From Brachynemurus nebulosus (lineage: Eukaryota > Arthropoda > Insecta > Neuroptera > Myrmeleontidae), in the NCBI GenBank assembly GCA_035578155.1, contig JAPWDM010000005.1, forward strand, positions 17,482,877 through 17,546,876: a stretch of 64,000 bases of DNA, given 5' to 3'. The position numbers and the translations under genes were made by a program. Positions 1 to 12,836 of the stretch are shown one piece after another. The notes beneath the pieces were generated by a model. It was not told the origin of the DNA. It worked only from the letters and a program-made list of their open reading frames with translations, and made no database searches. Numbering within the stretch: position 1 is the stretch's first letter; each line of letters opens with the position of its first letter.

Positions 1-100
1 ATCATACACGCTTAGTAAAAGAGAATACACCACAGTTACACTCCAATACAACAAATAACTAAATTCAACAAATCAAAACCAACTGCGGGGAAATTACAAT

Positions 101-219
101 CATAAGGAACAAAAAGTTCAAAATTGACGACAAACCCGCAAAATACAAGTGATAAAAAGCACCACATGAGTAACTCAAAATTGGGTTTGTCGTCAATTTT
201 GAACTTTTTGTTCCTTATG
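101..219. repeat. Perfect 37-bp inverted repeat hairpin
   Basis: Bases 101-137 and 183-219 are perfect reverse complements, separated by a 45-bp loop. The arm contains the core GTTCAAAATTGACGACAAAC. No terminal duplication or coding content was found, so the class is unknown. It may be a foldback element or a small MITE remnant. It lies only 30 bp from the next palindrome. Confidence 0.85.
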
Positions 220-248
220 AAATAAATAAATATCAATAAAACAACATC

Positions 249-493
249 GAGAGAAAAAATATCGAATATTTAGTGTGTAGCACATTAATGTGATCACAGA
301 CCAAATATTCTAAAATTATTGTTGACTTACACTGTAAAGATTTATAGAGTGCCAGCACTAAAAATGAATAATTTGTTTAATTATTAGTGCTGGCACTCTA
401 ATCTTTACTACGTAAGTCAACAATAATTTAAGAATATTTGGCCTGTGATCATTTTAGTGTGCTACACACTAAATATTCAATATTTTTTCTCTC
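249..493. mobile_element. Palindromic MITE-like element, about 245 bp
   Basis: The sequence from 249 (GAGAGAAAAAATAT) folds almost end to end onto the sequence ending at 493 (ATATTTTTTCTCTC). Inside the stem AGAGTGCCAGCACT pairs with AGTGCTGGCACTCT around a short AT-rich loop near 375. Only scattered mismatches occur. There is no ORF. No convincing target-site duplication was seen, so the superfamily is not assigned. Confidence 0.8.
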
Positions 494-1440
494 CGTGTAC
501 CCACTCCAACAGGTCCACTCTAGGGCCTCCGGAAAACATCTCCGATGTTCCTGACTCTTTTCCTTAAGGGAAGGTTTACTTGAGCGTCGTTAAAAAAAAA
601 ACCATTTTTTTTGCAGAGATTGGTAGCTAATTATGTGTAGAATATGTTCTTAAAGTGATTTTGCTGAAATTTCTTTTGAAGAGACTGGTAGCTAATTATG
701 TATAGAATATGTTCCCAAAGTAATTTTGCTGAAAGTAATCTAAGGAAAGGTTTACTTGAGATTTGATAAAAAAATCTATTTTTTTTTTGCCAAAGCTGAT
801 AACAAATTATGTGTAGAATATGTTGCCAAAGTGATTTTGCTGAAAATAATTTTAAAAAACGCCGTGAGCAGTGGGGCCCCATCACGGTAGTCGAATTTTC
901 CCCTTCATCTTCGGTATTGAATGTCTACAAGCGAAATGTGATTGAAAGTCTACAATCGAATTGTCATTTTGTTGGTTTCAAAACTGGTGATGAGTGTTCG
1001 GCTGATCGAGGCTTTAAAAAAAGGTTTTAAGTATTTAAGGACTGTATCTCAGTAAATTTCAATTTTGTGCCGAAAACAGGTAGCAGAAAAAAAGCCAACA
1101 CAATTCGTACGAGGACATTCCTGCCCATGTTTATCCGCTAATTGCCTTTATGTTTTAGTTTTAAATATTAAAAAAGGACCTTAAATAGTAAACTGGAAGG
1201 CCTTTATAAAGATATTTTTTCTTTCCAAAAAAATCCAAAATTTCTATTTTATAAATACTAAAAATTCAAAATTCCTAATTTATAAATAAAAAGTGACTTT
1301 AATAACATTTTTAAATTACTTAATATGTATGTATTTCATTTGTCATAAAAGTAAGTTCACTTTTTTTTAAATTTTTTAAAATTACTATTCGCCTACTTGT
1401 ATTTAGAATAAACATAATGCTTTTAAAACACATTTAACAA

Positions 1441-2330
1441 TAGCATTCAATTCCGATGTAAAAATGGGAGAAGTGGGGGGAAAAGTGATGCGGACTCCCT
1501 ACAAGGTACTAGCTGGATACTAACTGAATACACGTACAAAATTTCAGCCCTCTAGGTTTCCTTATGGAGTCTCTAGACGTGTTAGAAAACAAGCAAAAAA
1601 ATTAAGGAAATATTGGCGTAAAAATCGTGGGGGTAAGGGTTAAAAGTTGAAACCTCCAAAAAACAGTGTCTGGCTATTAGCTTAACCTGTACACCAAATT
1701 TCAGCCCTCTAGGTTTATTTGGGGAGATTTTGACCCGAACGAAACTGTTAAAAAACAAGAAAAATCATGTTCTTTTGGGTATAAAAATGGTGGGGGTAGG
1801 GGTTAAAAGTCGAGACCCCCAAAAGGCACCCCCTTGATACTAACTCAATCCGAATACAAAATTTCAGCCCTCTAGGTTTATTCGGGTGACCTGTGCGAGT
1901 GATACAAACTTCGAAAACGTCGAAAATGCATGAAATTGTAGCTTAAAAATGAGGGGGGTGGGGGTAAAATATTAAAACCTCCAAAAAGCACAACCTAGGT
2001 ACGAACTTTATCAACATACCAAATTTCAACCCTCTACGTTAATTCTGGGGGGCTGGGGGCCTGTTAGATCCAGCGAAAATCGTTTTTCCCCCCTCTTCTC
2101 CCACCATATCATCCTAGGAAGCTGAATTTTGGATATGTTGTAGATAATTGACCGAAACAATATTTAAAACCGGTTTGAAAAAGTTTTATTGCTTTTCCGC
2201 CCCCCACCACCCCCTTAAAGGTCGGGTCAGAAAAAAAATTTGCCCAAAATTTGACCCCACTTTGATTGTATGAGGTGCCTCGAAAATGAGCCCCATTTAC
2301 CAAATTTCATCTCTTAACTTCCATAGGGGG
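1441..2330. repeat. Degenerate tandem array, about 160-bp period
   Basis: The motif ATTTCAGCCCTCTAGGTTT or close variants starts at 1541, 1698, 1861 and 2022, spacings of 157, 163 and 161 bp, with a weaker match at 2303. Each unit also carries a G-run block such as GGTGGGGGTAGGGGTTAAAA. The array lies inside the TTAA-flanked element and is G-rich on the plus strand. Units have diverged strongly, so it is old. No protein is read through it. Confidence 0.75.
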
Positions 2331-2357
2331 GCCCTACACAAATTAAAAGGTGGCGGG

Positions 2358-2468
<111 letters not shown>

Positions 2469-3529
2469 CATTTTTTTTTTCTACATATTCGTGTTCTACG
2501 GGTCCGAAAACGGATAGCGCCCCTACTCTCGCCTCTCGCAGCTCTTATCGTATAGACTGTATAAGTCTAATTTTTCGGAGAAAATTCGACTAAAAAGATT
2601 TTTGCACATTAACCAAATCTAGCCTTCTATAAAAAAAAAAAAAAAACTCAAAAAACGTAGTTCACGTAATAATGAGCATTAAATATAAAATTTTGAAAAT
2701 ACGTTTCTTTGTATATATTTTATACCTCGGAATCACATTTTTGGAAATGGTTGACACGTAAACTCAAAAACTATTCGATGGATCCTTTTTTTAAATTTTT
2801 TATTTTAAAGATAACTCACCTCTCCAGCACCTGTACCTAAGCCCGATACACTTTCTATATTATTTATTTTTTTTATTTTACTTTAAAGAGCGAAAAATAA
2901 GACAAAAATCGTAATCAAAAGTTCACATATCCGCCATTTTTTTTTCTTTCAGCAATTTATTGATATTATAGGTATAGGTGCCGGTACTCTTCATATATGT
3001 TATAAATCTTTTTTGTTTTTGAATTTCATTGGTTTATTAGCAGCGCTATGATGTCAACCAAAAAGGCATCGGATTTTCGGATCGTCACACTGCATTATCG
3101 ATAAAATAAACAATTTTTTATATTTTTCCTTGAAAATTTTTTTTTGTATAGTTTAATATTTAATAAATATGTGTACTTGAAATTGATATTTAGTTCCGTT
3201 CTTGAGAAAAAAATTCCAGAAAAATACATAATTTTTAAGGATTCTCAAGTAAACCTCCTCTTAACGTTTCCTCCAAAATTTTCATGTATATCCTCATATT
3301 TCGCGATTCTACAATTATAACGATAACTACTCCAACTAGTTAGGCAAACTTTATTACGTTTATGTCGTGTACTTGGTCTATATTCAAAATGTTGTATTTT
3401 TCATAGTATCGTTATATTTTATTTTGTATTCAATAGCGCGTATAACGCTAAAATTTACTTGTACAATAAATATAAGTTGCAATTTTATGGATGGTAATTT
3501 TGTTAGTTTACTATTAGATACATAGATAC

Positions 3530-3532
<3 letters not shown>

Positions 3533-3606
<74 letters not shown>
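3533..3606. repeat. (TA)n microsatellite
   Basis: A pure TA dinucleotide tract of about 37 units just downstream of the large TTAA-flanked element. The interval 3265-3532 holds AT-rich sequence with nothing recognised. Confidence 0.97.
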
Positions 3607-3607
<1 letters not shown>

Positions 3608-4014
3608 TCACAGTGTTGTATTCTTGTTCGGTAACACATTGTGACCCGAAAGCTATACCCGTTGTGCTGTGTACCTATACACACGGTGTACTTACATATG
3701 TATGTTCATCTTCCTCCATTTACCTTTTTATTCATAACAATGACGGCAAACTTCAATAACTTTTACCATTTTGTTATGCATAAAACACGAGTACTAGCGG
3801 CATACGTAGCACAGGTAAAATTACACTGCAAGCATATACAGAAGAACTATAGTTTGTTGGAAAAAAGTGTTTTCACAGCAAATTCAGTTTCTAATACTCT
3901 GTGGAAACAACTTTTTTGCCTTTCTTTATTATAAAAGTATAAATTGATCAAATGCATGTTTGACACACATAAACTCAAGGTTCCGTAATAGTCAGTAACT
4001 AAGAGTACGTAATA

Positions 4015-4849
4015 GGAAAGCCCCAAAAAGTGGCTTTTGACTTCGATAAGCGGATATTTTCTATATTATCAAATAGAATAGTTATCGAACTTTAAAATGA
4101 AACTTCGCTTAATAAATTTTTATACGATACTTATTTTTAATAAATATACAACCTCTGCAAAAACACGGTTTGTCCGTATAGGTATCCTAACGCGGGTAAT
4201 CCTCTTTAGGCAAAGCGGGTAAGTACATTATGTATTTAAATATTATTATTATTTTTTAATATAAATTTTCTTAATCTAATTGAACTAATGAAATAATTTT
4301 ATAACAATTAACTGTAACTTTCTTTACAAGTTGAAGTATATTCCACATTGAAGTATATTACTTCAGGTGGTTCCACATCAAAATCACCACCAACAAGGCA
4401 GAAATATTTTTTTGAATCTCTTTCCCTCATTCCGTCATAAAAAAGAAAATTTTTTATTTTTTTTCCCCCAACAGTTTTTTCCATTATGATGCTTCTATTT
4501 TGTCTACCCGCTTTGCCCAAAAAGACGTAATTTCAAAATAAAAGCCGATATTGTCTATCATTCTCTACATTAAAAGTCAAATGATGATAACATAATACGG
4601 TAATACCAAAAAGATTACAAATAAAAAGGTTTGTGACTAGTCCCAGAATATTTTTAACAAAACCAACAAAAACATTTGATGACGCTTAACTAGGACATTA
4701 AACGACACAAGCGTTAAAGTGCAGCTGATTGATATTTGTTGATATTCGGTTAATCTCGGTATAAAATGACCTGACAAACACATTCGATACAACGATATAC
4801 AAGCGCTTACCCGCTTTAAGATGGGTACCCGTTTTGGGCGACCTTCCCC
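4015..4849. mobile_element. TA-flanked motif-reiterating DNA element (family P-D)
   Basis: The left end (TAGGAAAGCCCCAAAA) and the reverse complement of the right end (TAGGGGAAGGTCGCCCAAAA) are related imperfect inverted termini abutting TA dinucleotides. The motif GGCAAAGCGGGTA recurs inside: near 4190-4230 in forward form, near 4500-4515 reversed, and near 4805-4835 in the right terminus. TA targeting plus internal terminal-motif copies resembles the pogo-like family at 15260-16146. The inverted repeats are imperfect and the exact ends are inferred. Confidence 0.55.
4308..4520 (-). pseudogene. Possible C-terminal remnant of a transposon protein
   Basis: A 70-codon minus-strand frame lies inside the TA-flanked element at 4015-4849. 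It reads RDSKKYFCLVGGDFDVEPPE, followed by VIYFNVEY. This loosely resembles the C-terminal strand-rich tail seen in some insect pogo-type transposases, where a K-Y-hydrophobic-G stretch precedes an acidic linker. Its start overlaps the internal copy of the terminal motif, so the true protein start is not here. There is no DDE catalytic motif. The assignment rests on pattern memory and position only; chance coding is possible. Confidence 0.25.
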
Positions 4850-5099
4850 TAGAGTATTTAGTATATTTTTTATGGTTACTATTAAAAAAAAAGGTTTAAA
4901 AACACAGGACGAAAAATTCCTAGAACTTTATATTCAAAATTTCATTATGGGTAATTTAGAATAAGCTGATTTTCATTCGTTATGTGTGACATGTCTTGTC
5001 GTGTATTTTGTAGTGTATGCTAAAATTTGGAATATGAAATTCCAAGAATTTTTATTTAAAACTTTCTTTTTTGTTGTGGCTTCTTAAAGGTTTTAAGAG

Positions 5100-5270
5100 A
5101 CGATTGGACCCATTTCCATCATACCTGGTTGAAAGCTATCCCCAAATTACCAGCTTTCGAAATTCAGAAATATCCTGGAAACAGTTGGACCCAGGTTCAT
5201 CAAACCTTGTTGAGTACAATCCCACAATATCCAGCTTTTAAAATTACTAATTTTATTTTTATCCTGGAAA
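5100..5270. repeat. Degenerate direct repeat, about 80 bp, two units
   Basis: GATTGGACCCATTTCCATCA near 5102 is repeated as AGTTGGACCCAGGTTCATCA near 5182. CCAGCTTTCGAAATT is matched about 80 bp later by CCAGCTTTTAAAATT. A partial third unit (TATCCTGGAAATTATG) may follow near 5260. It lies directly upstream of a retroposon-like tail and may belong to the same insertion. Confidence 0.6.
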
Positions 5271-5339
5271 TTATGATTTCATCACTTTTAAATATGAAAA
5301 TAGCCTTCCAAAAATTGTAATTTTTTTACTATACCTTCA

Positions 5340-5447
5340 AAGATTCAAAAATGCGGGAGTTATGAGGAGTGTAACGGACAAACGGACAGACTGAATAAAA
5401 CTATAGGGTGTGAAGGTATCGTGATTTTGGTGTCGGAACCCTAAAAT
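5340..5447 (+). mobile_element. Retroposon 3'-tail-like fragment
   Basis: The order GTAACGGACAAACGGACAGA, then an AT-rich spacer, then GGTGTCGGAACCCTAAAA matches a layout common at the 3' ends of insect non-LTR elements or SINEs: tandem ACGGACAG units, then a terminal GGAACCCTAAA. A related copy lies reversed at 52905-52985. No reverse transcriptase is present. Confidence 0.5.
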
Positions 5448-6223
5448 AGGTATATTATGTACTTATATACAGTTTATTGTAACATTTTTTCCATGGTAAT
5501 ACTAGGAGATGTGGTGAGTTATTGAGCACATTTGACGTGGGATTATATCAAGTTGCTCAACAATGTTGCGGGTTATAATTTATTTTTTTTTAACAAAAAC
5601 AATATTATGATAATCTTTATTTGAATAACTATTATGTAATCGGTTTAGTAATGTTGTTGAAAAGTGTTTCAAGAAAATATTTTTAATTTTCTCTTGTACC
5701 TCAATAGTCATCTCTTGTACGTAGGGCTGACGAGAAAAATGGCGGGCCCCCGGGCACAACAAAAAGTTTTTGAAACATTTTTTTCCCAAAAATACAATTG
5801 GCGAGTAAAAAGAAAACGTCGTCTCACTTTCTTCGAGCCTCTAACTGATGCCTAATCGATGCTACGGGCCTTTCAGACTCTGGCTCCCGGGAAATTGCTC
5901 TACTTGCCCCATCCTCTCGCTAGCCATGCATGTGCGTAGGTGTTCCTCAGTAATTGAGCGAACATAGTGCTCAGACTAAGATGAGATCAAAACTTCGACC
6001 AAACAGTTTCATTTAAGCTTCATTCCTTAGATACTGGACATAAAGCTTCACTGAACCAAAGTTTCAGTGTTCAAGAACTCTTTTTGATCGTCTTAAGAAC
6101 CGAAATTTCAGAAAAATGTATCTTCAAGATCTAAAAAAAAATTTTCAATTTTCTAGAATATCAAATTGCCCGAGCATCTGCAAGACGTAATTGGAAACTA
6201 TAAGCAATCAGGTGTTAAATACA

Positions 6224-6856
6224 AAAGGGTCTAGCAGGTTAAGATAGAGTTTGCAGCCCCAGAGAGGCCTATTAAAAATAAGTTGCTCATAAAAATCGTT
6301 TCGTTTTAGATGGAAATCAACTGTAACTACTACTTGATTATATATTTATAAGCAAGTTTATATGAAAGAGAGATATGAAGTGGTGAGTACTCTAGAGAGG
6401 TCATAAGGATATATTTTTTTTCGAAGTGTTGCACCCATCTGATCTGAATGCACTTTTTAGTGATAATAGTAGACATACTAAGCTACATTATATATTTTTT
6501 CTGTGATTGTACCTCTCCAAGAACTATGGAAAAAAAATATGAATTTTCTATTTTTAATTTTTTTAGGTGGTAAAAATTGTTAGAAAATTCTGTAAAAAAT
6601 ACAGAATATAGCACAACGTACTACCTAATAAACATTCTTGGTTTCATCAATCTGGATGTAATAGTTTAGGAATAAAAAAATTTCAAAAAATACCCGCTCT
6701 AGCATATATATTGTCAATTATCTCAAGAACGCAGACAGATCAGAGGCTAAAATAGGTGCCAATGGTATATTTATTACTCACCGATATCGCAACATAACTT
6801 ATTTTTAATAGGCCTCTCTGGGGCTGCAAACCCTATCTTACCCTGCTAGACCCTTT
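6224..6856. mobile_element. DNA element with about 65-bp terminal inverted repeats
   Basis: AAAGGGTCTAGCAGG at 6224 continues through GTTTGCAGCCCCAGAGAGGC and is matched in reverse complement up to 6856, with only a few mismatches over about 65 bp. The interior (about 500 bp) is AT-rich and non-coding. No clear target-site duplication was seen, so it is a non-autonomous element of unknown class. Confidence 0.8.
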
Positions 6857-7825
6857 GGAATGCAGTTACGTCTGATGTATTAAGGCTACTGCCGCTTAAC
6901 GCCGACAAAACAAAACTGGTTAGCTTCCAGAGCAGAATTTCCATAAGAGCACCTGGAACACGTGATGAGGAAGAAAATACGTTTCAATTTTAGTCAATAT
7001 AATAAAATCCATACAGTTAATACTCTTTAAATAATAATTCTTCATGGCTAATAATATTTTATTGCCGTATTTATTCGAGCACAGTATTATGAATAAATGA
7101 ATACACAATATCGTATGAAAATAATAAATACATTTAATACGTACATAGATGGAAATTTGTTTCTCATTAATCAATGCCAGCCAGCCACAGCCAGCCAATA
7201 TGTCATGTAAAGAACTTACAATACGTTCACTACATCGACCGACTGTGACTGGCTGTACAAAAGCAGATTACTTTGGCCGCGTTCAGTTCGATTCCTCTCA
7301 TAATACCATCTTTACAACATACACGGCAAACTACATATTCATTACACAATATAAGACGATTTGTATTTTCCATTCACTGGCAATCAGCAAGCGAACCGAG
7401 TGAAGAAGGCACTAACTAAGTAGCTGGTGGCTTCACGTGGCACGACAAATAATAATATCTTGTCTGATAACATTTTCTTATATTATTTTCTTCCAATGAA
7501 TATTTATAAAATAATAATATTAGAGCTTTCTTGTGTGTATTTTAATTACATGTTTTATAATATGTCTAATAAAAATAATGATAAGTTGAATTTTCGTTAT
7601 GCGAGGTTGACGCCAAAAAACCACCGAGCCGATTTCAATGAAACTTTGTAAATTTATCCCCTAGAGGTTTGGTCTATAATTTCAATCAAAATTATCACGA
7701 TATTCCTTATAGTAATCAAGATATTAAAGGTAAAAGTTGATACAAAGACTAAAAGAATTCAAACAATAAAAATTTGAATGGGTGTTATTTATTGATTTAT
7801 GTGTTTGTACAATTCACTCGTATCG

Positions 7826-8176
7826 AAAACAAATAAACTGAAGTAAAAAAATGTTTTTTTAAGAAAAAGCTTTTATTTAAAAATGGGCTAAAAAAAAATA
7901 AAATAACTTTTGAGTGAAGTTTGAAGCAATATGCAACATAATTTATAAAAGCTCGAGACGTTATCATTAGTTATTTCTGTTTTGGATGTTTTGGATATAA
8001 GTGTAGCTATTTTACTTTTTAGTAGTTACCAAACTTAATCAAACGCCTTAAGCTTTTATAAATTATGTTGCATATTACTTCAAACTTCACTCAAAAGTTA
8101 TTTTATTTTTTTAGCCCATTTTTAAATAAAAGCTTTTTCTTAAGAAACATTTTTTTACTTCAATTTATTTTCTACT
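7826..8176. mobile_element. Foldback (palindromic) element, about 350 bp
   Basis: The left arm includes TTTTGAGTGAAGTTTGAAGC followed by AATATGCAACATAATTTATA. The right arm carries their reverse complements before 8105, and the outer parts pair out to 7826 and 8176. The loop is near 7965-8040. Arms are about 150 bp and roughly 90% identical by eye. No coding capacity. Confidence 0.8.
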
Positions 8177-8378
8177 TTTCAGTCTGATCACAATTAATTT
8201 AAAAAAAGAATCAAAGAAGTAATTTTTTATTACTAACATAGCAAGTTAAATAAAAGCTTTTAAAAAAGGAACAAAAATTTATAGAAATCACATATATCGG
8301 GATTAGAAAAAGCGGCACCGTATAGATAGATTATGTTACTCTAACCACTGGCCTATGCGCAAGTTCGATACAACACAG

Positions 8379-8389
<11 letters not shown>

Positions 8390-8477
<88 letters not shown>

Positions 8478-8478
8478 T
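8390..8478. repeat. (TA)n microsatellite
   Basis: TA tract of about 40 units with a single AC interruption near its right end. Confidence 0.97.
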
Positions 8479-9227
8479 GATACATTCTGGTGTAAAATTT
8501 AAATGAAAATATCTCCTGTGTTTTTGGGAAGTGGACTAATGTGATGACCGACTAATAGACCAAATCCGATCGACATCTGTGAGCGGCTTATCTTGTTGAA
8601 CTGTTGCCGCTGCCAGAAACTGAAATGTGCTTTTCTCCGAATTTGATATTTATTTGATTCTCAATAAATGTTTTCTAAAAGTCCGGAACTTAGAAAGTTT
8701 AAAAGTTTAAAATAATTTTTTTTAACCTTTTCAGAGAAAGTTAAGAGTTAGGTTAAGTTTAGATTCTGTCTCTTCTTGTTCCGAGTCTACTGATATTATT
8801 TCTACCGTATCAGAAACTATATATGATTTTTGTTCCCAATTTATGAAAAAGTTGAAATCATGTTGACTAGCTTTACAAAACAACTGCTAGCAACATATTT
8901 TCATCTTTGTTTTTCGAAAATTTTTTTATACTTTTCCGAGACATTAATAAGCAAATCATGAAAATATTTTTTGTTCTTTTTGTATATACTGCCTTCAACA
9001 AACGGATAGTAAAGTCACAGTATTTTTAGACACTCAACGTGGGAGGCATCTGACGGGATACGCATGAGGTGCATCATTAAATTTGACAGTCTTGTTACAG
9101 AAATTTATTTTTCAGCTTTACTAATGTACCATGATATTATTTACAAAAGATAATAAAATGTAAACAAATAAACATTTTACAAAATTGTTGTTACATAACA
9201 AACATTAATTGAACCAACCAGTACCTA

Positions 9228-9817
9228 CAGCCACGTGCAAAAGTATTAGGCACCCCTATTGTTTGTCACTGTATCAATAATTAGTGCCCAAATAAGTGCT
9301 TTATGGTTTTACTATTTAATTGGTGGCATTTTTTAACATAAATAAAACAAAAACAAATATGTATGGCACCTCGTTGTGCTTTAAAACGGTAATTCTTCGA
9401 ATTTTATTATTTTACATTTAGAATTTTAGTGTGATATCAGTGCTTGCAGTAAACATACATGTATGGCGTCATTGCTATCATATTTCTAAATTCTAACATT
9501 TATCGTGTTAACCATGCCTAAAAAAAACTGAATTAAGTGTAGATGAGCATCTAAAAATTAAGATTTTAGATGAACAAGGCATGTTTCAAGTAAAAATAGC
9601 CCGAGAAGTGCTCGTGTTGTGCAGTGCAATATACACTAAATCGCTTTAAAGAGACCGGTACCCATGAAAATAGACCAAGAACAGGTAGAAGAAAATTAAT
9701 TACAGATCGTGAAGATCATAATAATCATATATTATGTAGTTCCATTTACATTTTCTGTGGTAAATCACCCTAAAGTTGGCAATAGTATAGGGTGCCTAAT
9801 ACTTTTGCACGTGGCTG
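9228..9817. mobile_element. Tc1-type transposon deletion derivative
   Basis: CAGCCACGTGCAAAAGTATT starts at 9228 and its reverse complement AATACTTTTGCACGTGGCTG ends at 9817; the inverted repeats run about 30 bp with one indel. TA dinucleotides flank both sides (9226-9227 and 9818-9819), the TA duplication expected for the Tc1/mariner superfamily. At 590 bp the element is far below the roughly 1.3-1.7 kb of an autonomous Tc1. The interior keeps only part of the N-terminal DNA-binding region of a transposase, so it was mobilised in trans or has lost its catalytic half since insertion. Confidence 0.93.
9514..9740 (+). pseudogene. Tc1 transposase N-terminal remnant, frameshifted
   Basis: An ATG at 9514 opens MPKK and then meets a stop because of an expanded A-run. 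In the neighbouring frame the sequence continues as LSVDEHLKIKILDEQG and then VKIAREV, typical of the first helix-turn-helix of Tc1 transposases. A second frameshift follows, after which RFKETGTHENRPRTGRRKL is read, the linker with its GRPR-like basic stretch that normally precedes the second helix-turn-helix. The reading ends near 9740 as coding resemblance is lost close to the right inverted repeat. The DDE catalytic domain is absent. At least two frameshifts make it a pseudogene. Confidence 0.85.
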
Positions 9818-10621
9818 TAGTTATCTCTTTAAGTTTGTTTAATTAACTGTAAAAATTGTTTTTATCATGTTACTATGATTTATTTTGCGAGCGAGCGGAA
9901 AATTTTAAATTACCTATTGATAAAATGAAGATCTAGAAGTGCTTTATTATCAACAAAGGAACTCACCATTTTTAAAACGGTTTTTGATTTTATTGAAATT
10001 ATTTTAACTTTTATATCTACAGCAATAAATTACTCGCATAAAATTTACAAACCCCACGAACAAGCCGCAATCGTTTTGTCTTTCTATGATTTATATCGGC
10101 AATTACATTCATTCCCGGCCTCTCGTGCGGTACCAAACAATAACTTATTTTAGATAATAATACTTCACTCCCCGCCCCCCCCCCTATATATATAGCTGTG
10201 ACAAGTGATGACAAAACTATGGTTAATATAATACCGTATCGTAGAAAGCCGCCAATGTTTATACGCCACAAAATAGAACCGTTGCAAGTATATTAATAAT
10301 AGTCGGTAAACAATACACATATAAGCCTGTTTTAAACGGATTGGTGTTGCAGGTGGGGGGAACGTGAAATGGGAGCAAAGTGGGAGAGGGGAGTGGGATG
10401 ATAATGTTGTTTCTCTGTAAAATACATGCCGCTAAAAACATCAACATGATGCTATTACATAACCATCGATTGTACGATTCGAAAATATTGTTTATGGGAC
10501 AAAATATTGTCAAGGAAACGAAAACGTTTGAAGGGGGATGAAGAGTATTGTGTGTATGACACAAGCAGTGGTGTCCAAAGTACAAATGTTTAGGAGCGAA
10601 AAAATAAAATTTGTGTATTAA

Positions 10622-11240
10622 GGTGAATCGATCACTTGAAATTTTCCAAGTTTAGAATTTAAAAATTTCGTATATTATAGAGAAAGATATAATGCACTCA
10701 CTGACACTATTTTGAATAATTTCTGACGTGTAGTTTAGAAGCAATAAATTTTCAAAGTTAGAATTTTTAACGTACGAGTAAATGCCAAAGAATGATTAGA
10801 GGTGAATCAGTGGTATGTATTTAAGTAAGTTGTGTCACTAAGAACCAACTCTAAGATTTAAAAAAAACTGAAAATTATTTTCTTTTATGTTTTTGAATCA
10901 TTAAAAAACTATTTTATTCAATATTGGACGTTTAGTTATTGTAATAAATAGAAAAAAACAACAAAAATGTCAAATTTTTATAAATGACACGAACACACCG
11001 ATAATATATTTGTGTAAGTGTTAGTTATTATGTGTTCGTACACATCAATTACCAGAATCAAATTGATTACTTTTAAAATTATTAAAATTAGAAGATTGAA
11101 CAATAATCAAATATTAATACTGTTACATGTATTATAAAAGTTGAATTATTTTTCTACACATAAATTATATTTATTTATAGAGAAAAAAATAGACTTAGTA
11201 ATTCATTTGTCACAAATTTGTCAGTACTTATCGATTCACC
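10622..11240. mobile_element. TTAA-flanked non-autonomous element (family T2)
   Basis: TTAA at 10618-10621 is followed by GGTGAATCGATCAC; the right end reads TATCGATTCACC at 11229-11240, followed by TTAA at 11241-11244. An internal partial copy of the terminus (GAGGTGAATCAGTGG) lies near 10800. The 619-bp interior is AT-rich and non-coding. TTAA duplication points to a piggyBac or Kolobok transposase acting in trans. Confidence 0.8.
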
Positions 11241-12355
11241 TTAAAACATTACGGCGCAGCAAATTTCACAAAACAACACATCGTTTTCCCTTACCTGCAG
11301 CGTCGCCATTTTTTGCCGGTTTTAGCGGAGGTTTAATGTCATTTGGAAACATGGTTTTTTTTAAGAGAAAGCTATTAAAAACTTCATAAAAAAAGTGAAT
11401 AGTATATAACGAGATTTAATTTTTATATTAAATAAAGTACTTTGAAAGAAAATATGAGCTTTTTTTTAAAAAAAACTCCAATTACATTGCGTGCTCACAA
11501 TTCTTTTGAAAATTCCAATTTTAAATCAAATCACAAAAGTTTTCTTGGACAACAACGCTTACTGTACGCCCACAGTGAAATCGGATCATAATATGTTACC
11601 CAAATTGTTCAAGAAATCACTTCATTTCTTTGAACACATAAAATTCAAGTAAAATTGAAATAAAGAGTCATCTATCGAATTATATAAATCTATTTTTATA
11701 TTTTCTACTTTTATTAGCCGTTGGTTTTTCGTTGATTTTGATGAAAATTCTTGTAGAAAAATAAGAAAATGTGTAGATACAAAAACATTTCTCACAATTT
11801 AATAAGGGGACAGACAATAACTAACACAAACTGCTGTGTGTGAATGTTGTGACCAATATGTGACGAAGGCTATTACTTTGGACAACATATTATTTATCAG
11901 CACTTGGATCATTGTTTTTCTCCTTTTTTGTGCGTCGGTAAAGGATAAAGGAAATAAAATAAATTTGTTTTTTTCCGTACAGAATTTTTTCCGATTTCCC
12001 TCCTCTCTGTCCGCCACAGTTGTTGAAATAAAATTGTTTGAATTTAATATACAAGTAGGTCAAAATTTCTTAAATATGTATAAAGGAGGATTCTCTTTTA
12101 TAGAGATTCGCAAGCCGTTGTTTTGTTTCTTTCAGCATTTCATTCAGGTAGTTCTATTGAAATATGTAAGTCAATAAGGAAGTGTTGGTGGCTGTTATTT
12201 TTTTCACACATACTCAACAGCCTTGATACCAACAGACTACCTAATATATATGCACGTATAGTATAGCTGTGTTGGTGAGTTGTGAAAAAAATAATGTAAA
12301 AATTAATTTAGAATATCAAAAACACGACTGGGTAAAACACGACAAGATAAAAATT

Positions 12356-12422
12356 AAAGCAGTCAGAGGTATGAGATGTTTCTGTTCTACTTATTGCAAC
12401 ATGTAGGGCCTCCGACTGCTTT
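12356..12422. repeat. Short stem-loop
   Basis: AAAGCAGTCAGAGG pairs with CCTCCGACTGCTTT across a loop of about 38 bp. It lies beside sequence of insect Helitron or retroposon style (ATAGCCTGTAGCCATCTCTG near 12460, then a gene-poor stretch to 12560). Confidence 0.6.
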
Positions 12423-12836
12423 ATTTTCCTACTGAAATTGAATGTTTTCGTGGAATAAAAATAGCCTGTAGCCATCTCTGTTTCCCAAGCTATCTCTGCG
12501 CAATGTTTTAAGTCGATTGGTTAAGCGGTTGAGGTGTAAAAGTAAGACAAATAAACAAACCAGTTGACCCTTCTATTCAGTGCTGACGGAAGATTTTAAC
12601 TCGTATTATATAGATGTTTAGTTATACTTTTCAGTGAATGTGGTTTAGAAGCGATGAAACATTGACATCTTATTTGCGGACTCTAGTGGAGCTATTTACA
12701 AAATATAGTCATTTTCTAAAAATTTATTACATTAATTTTCTTTAAATGTGACGGCCTTACAAGAAACTTGCACGTGGAAAGTATCTAGAGATAGCAAACA
12801 TTGGGTTTAGTCACAGTTAAATATTTTTGAAACTAA

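Noticed and set aside
5725..5935. GC-rich patch (GGCGGGCCCCCGGGC, GGCTCCCGGGAAATTGC) suggestive of a hAT-type interior
   Set aside because: No inverted termini or target duplication could be located around it.
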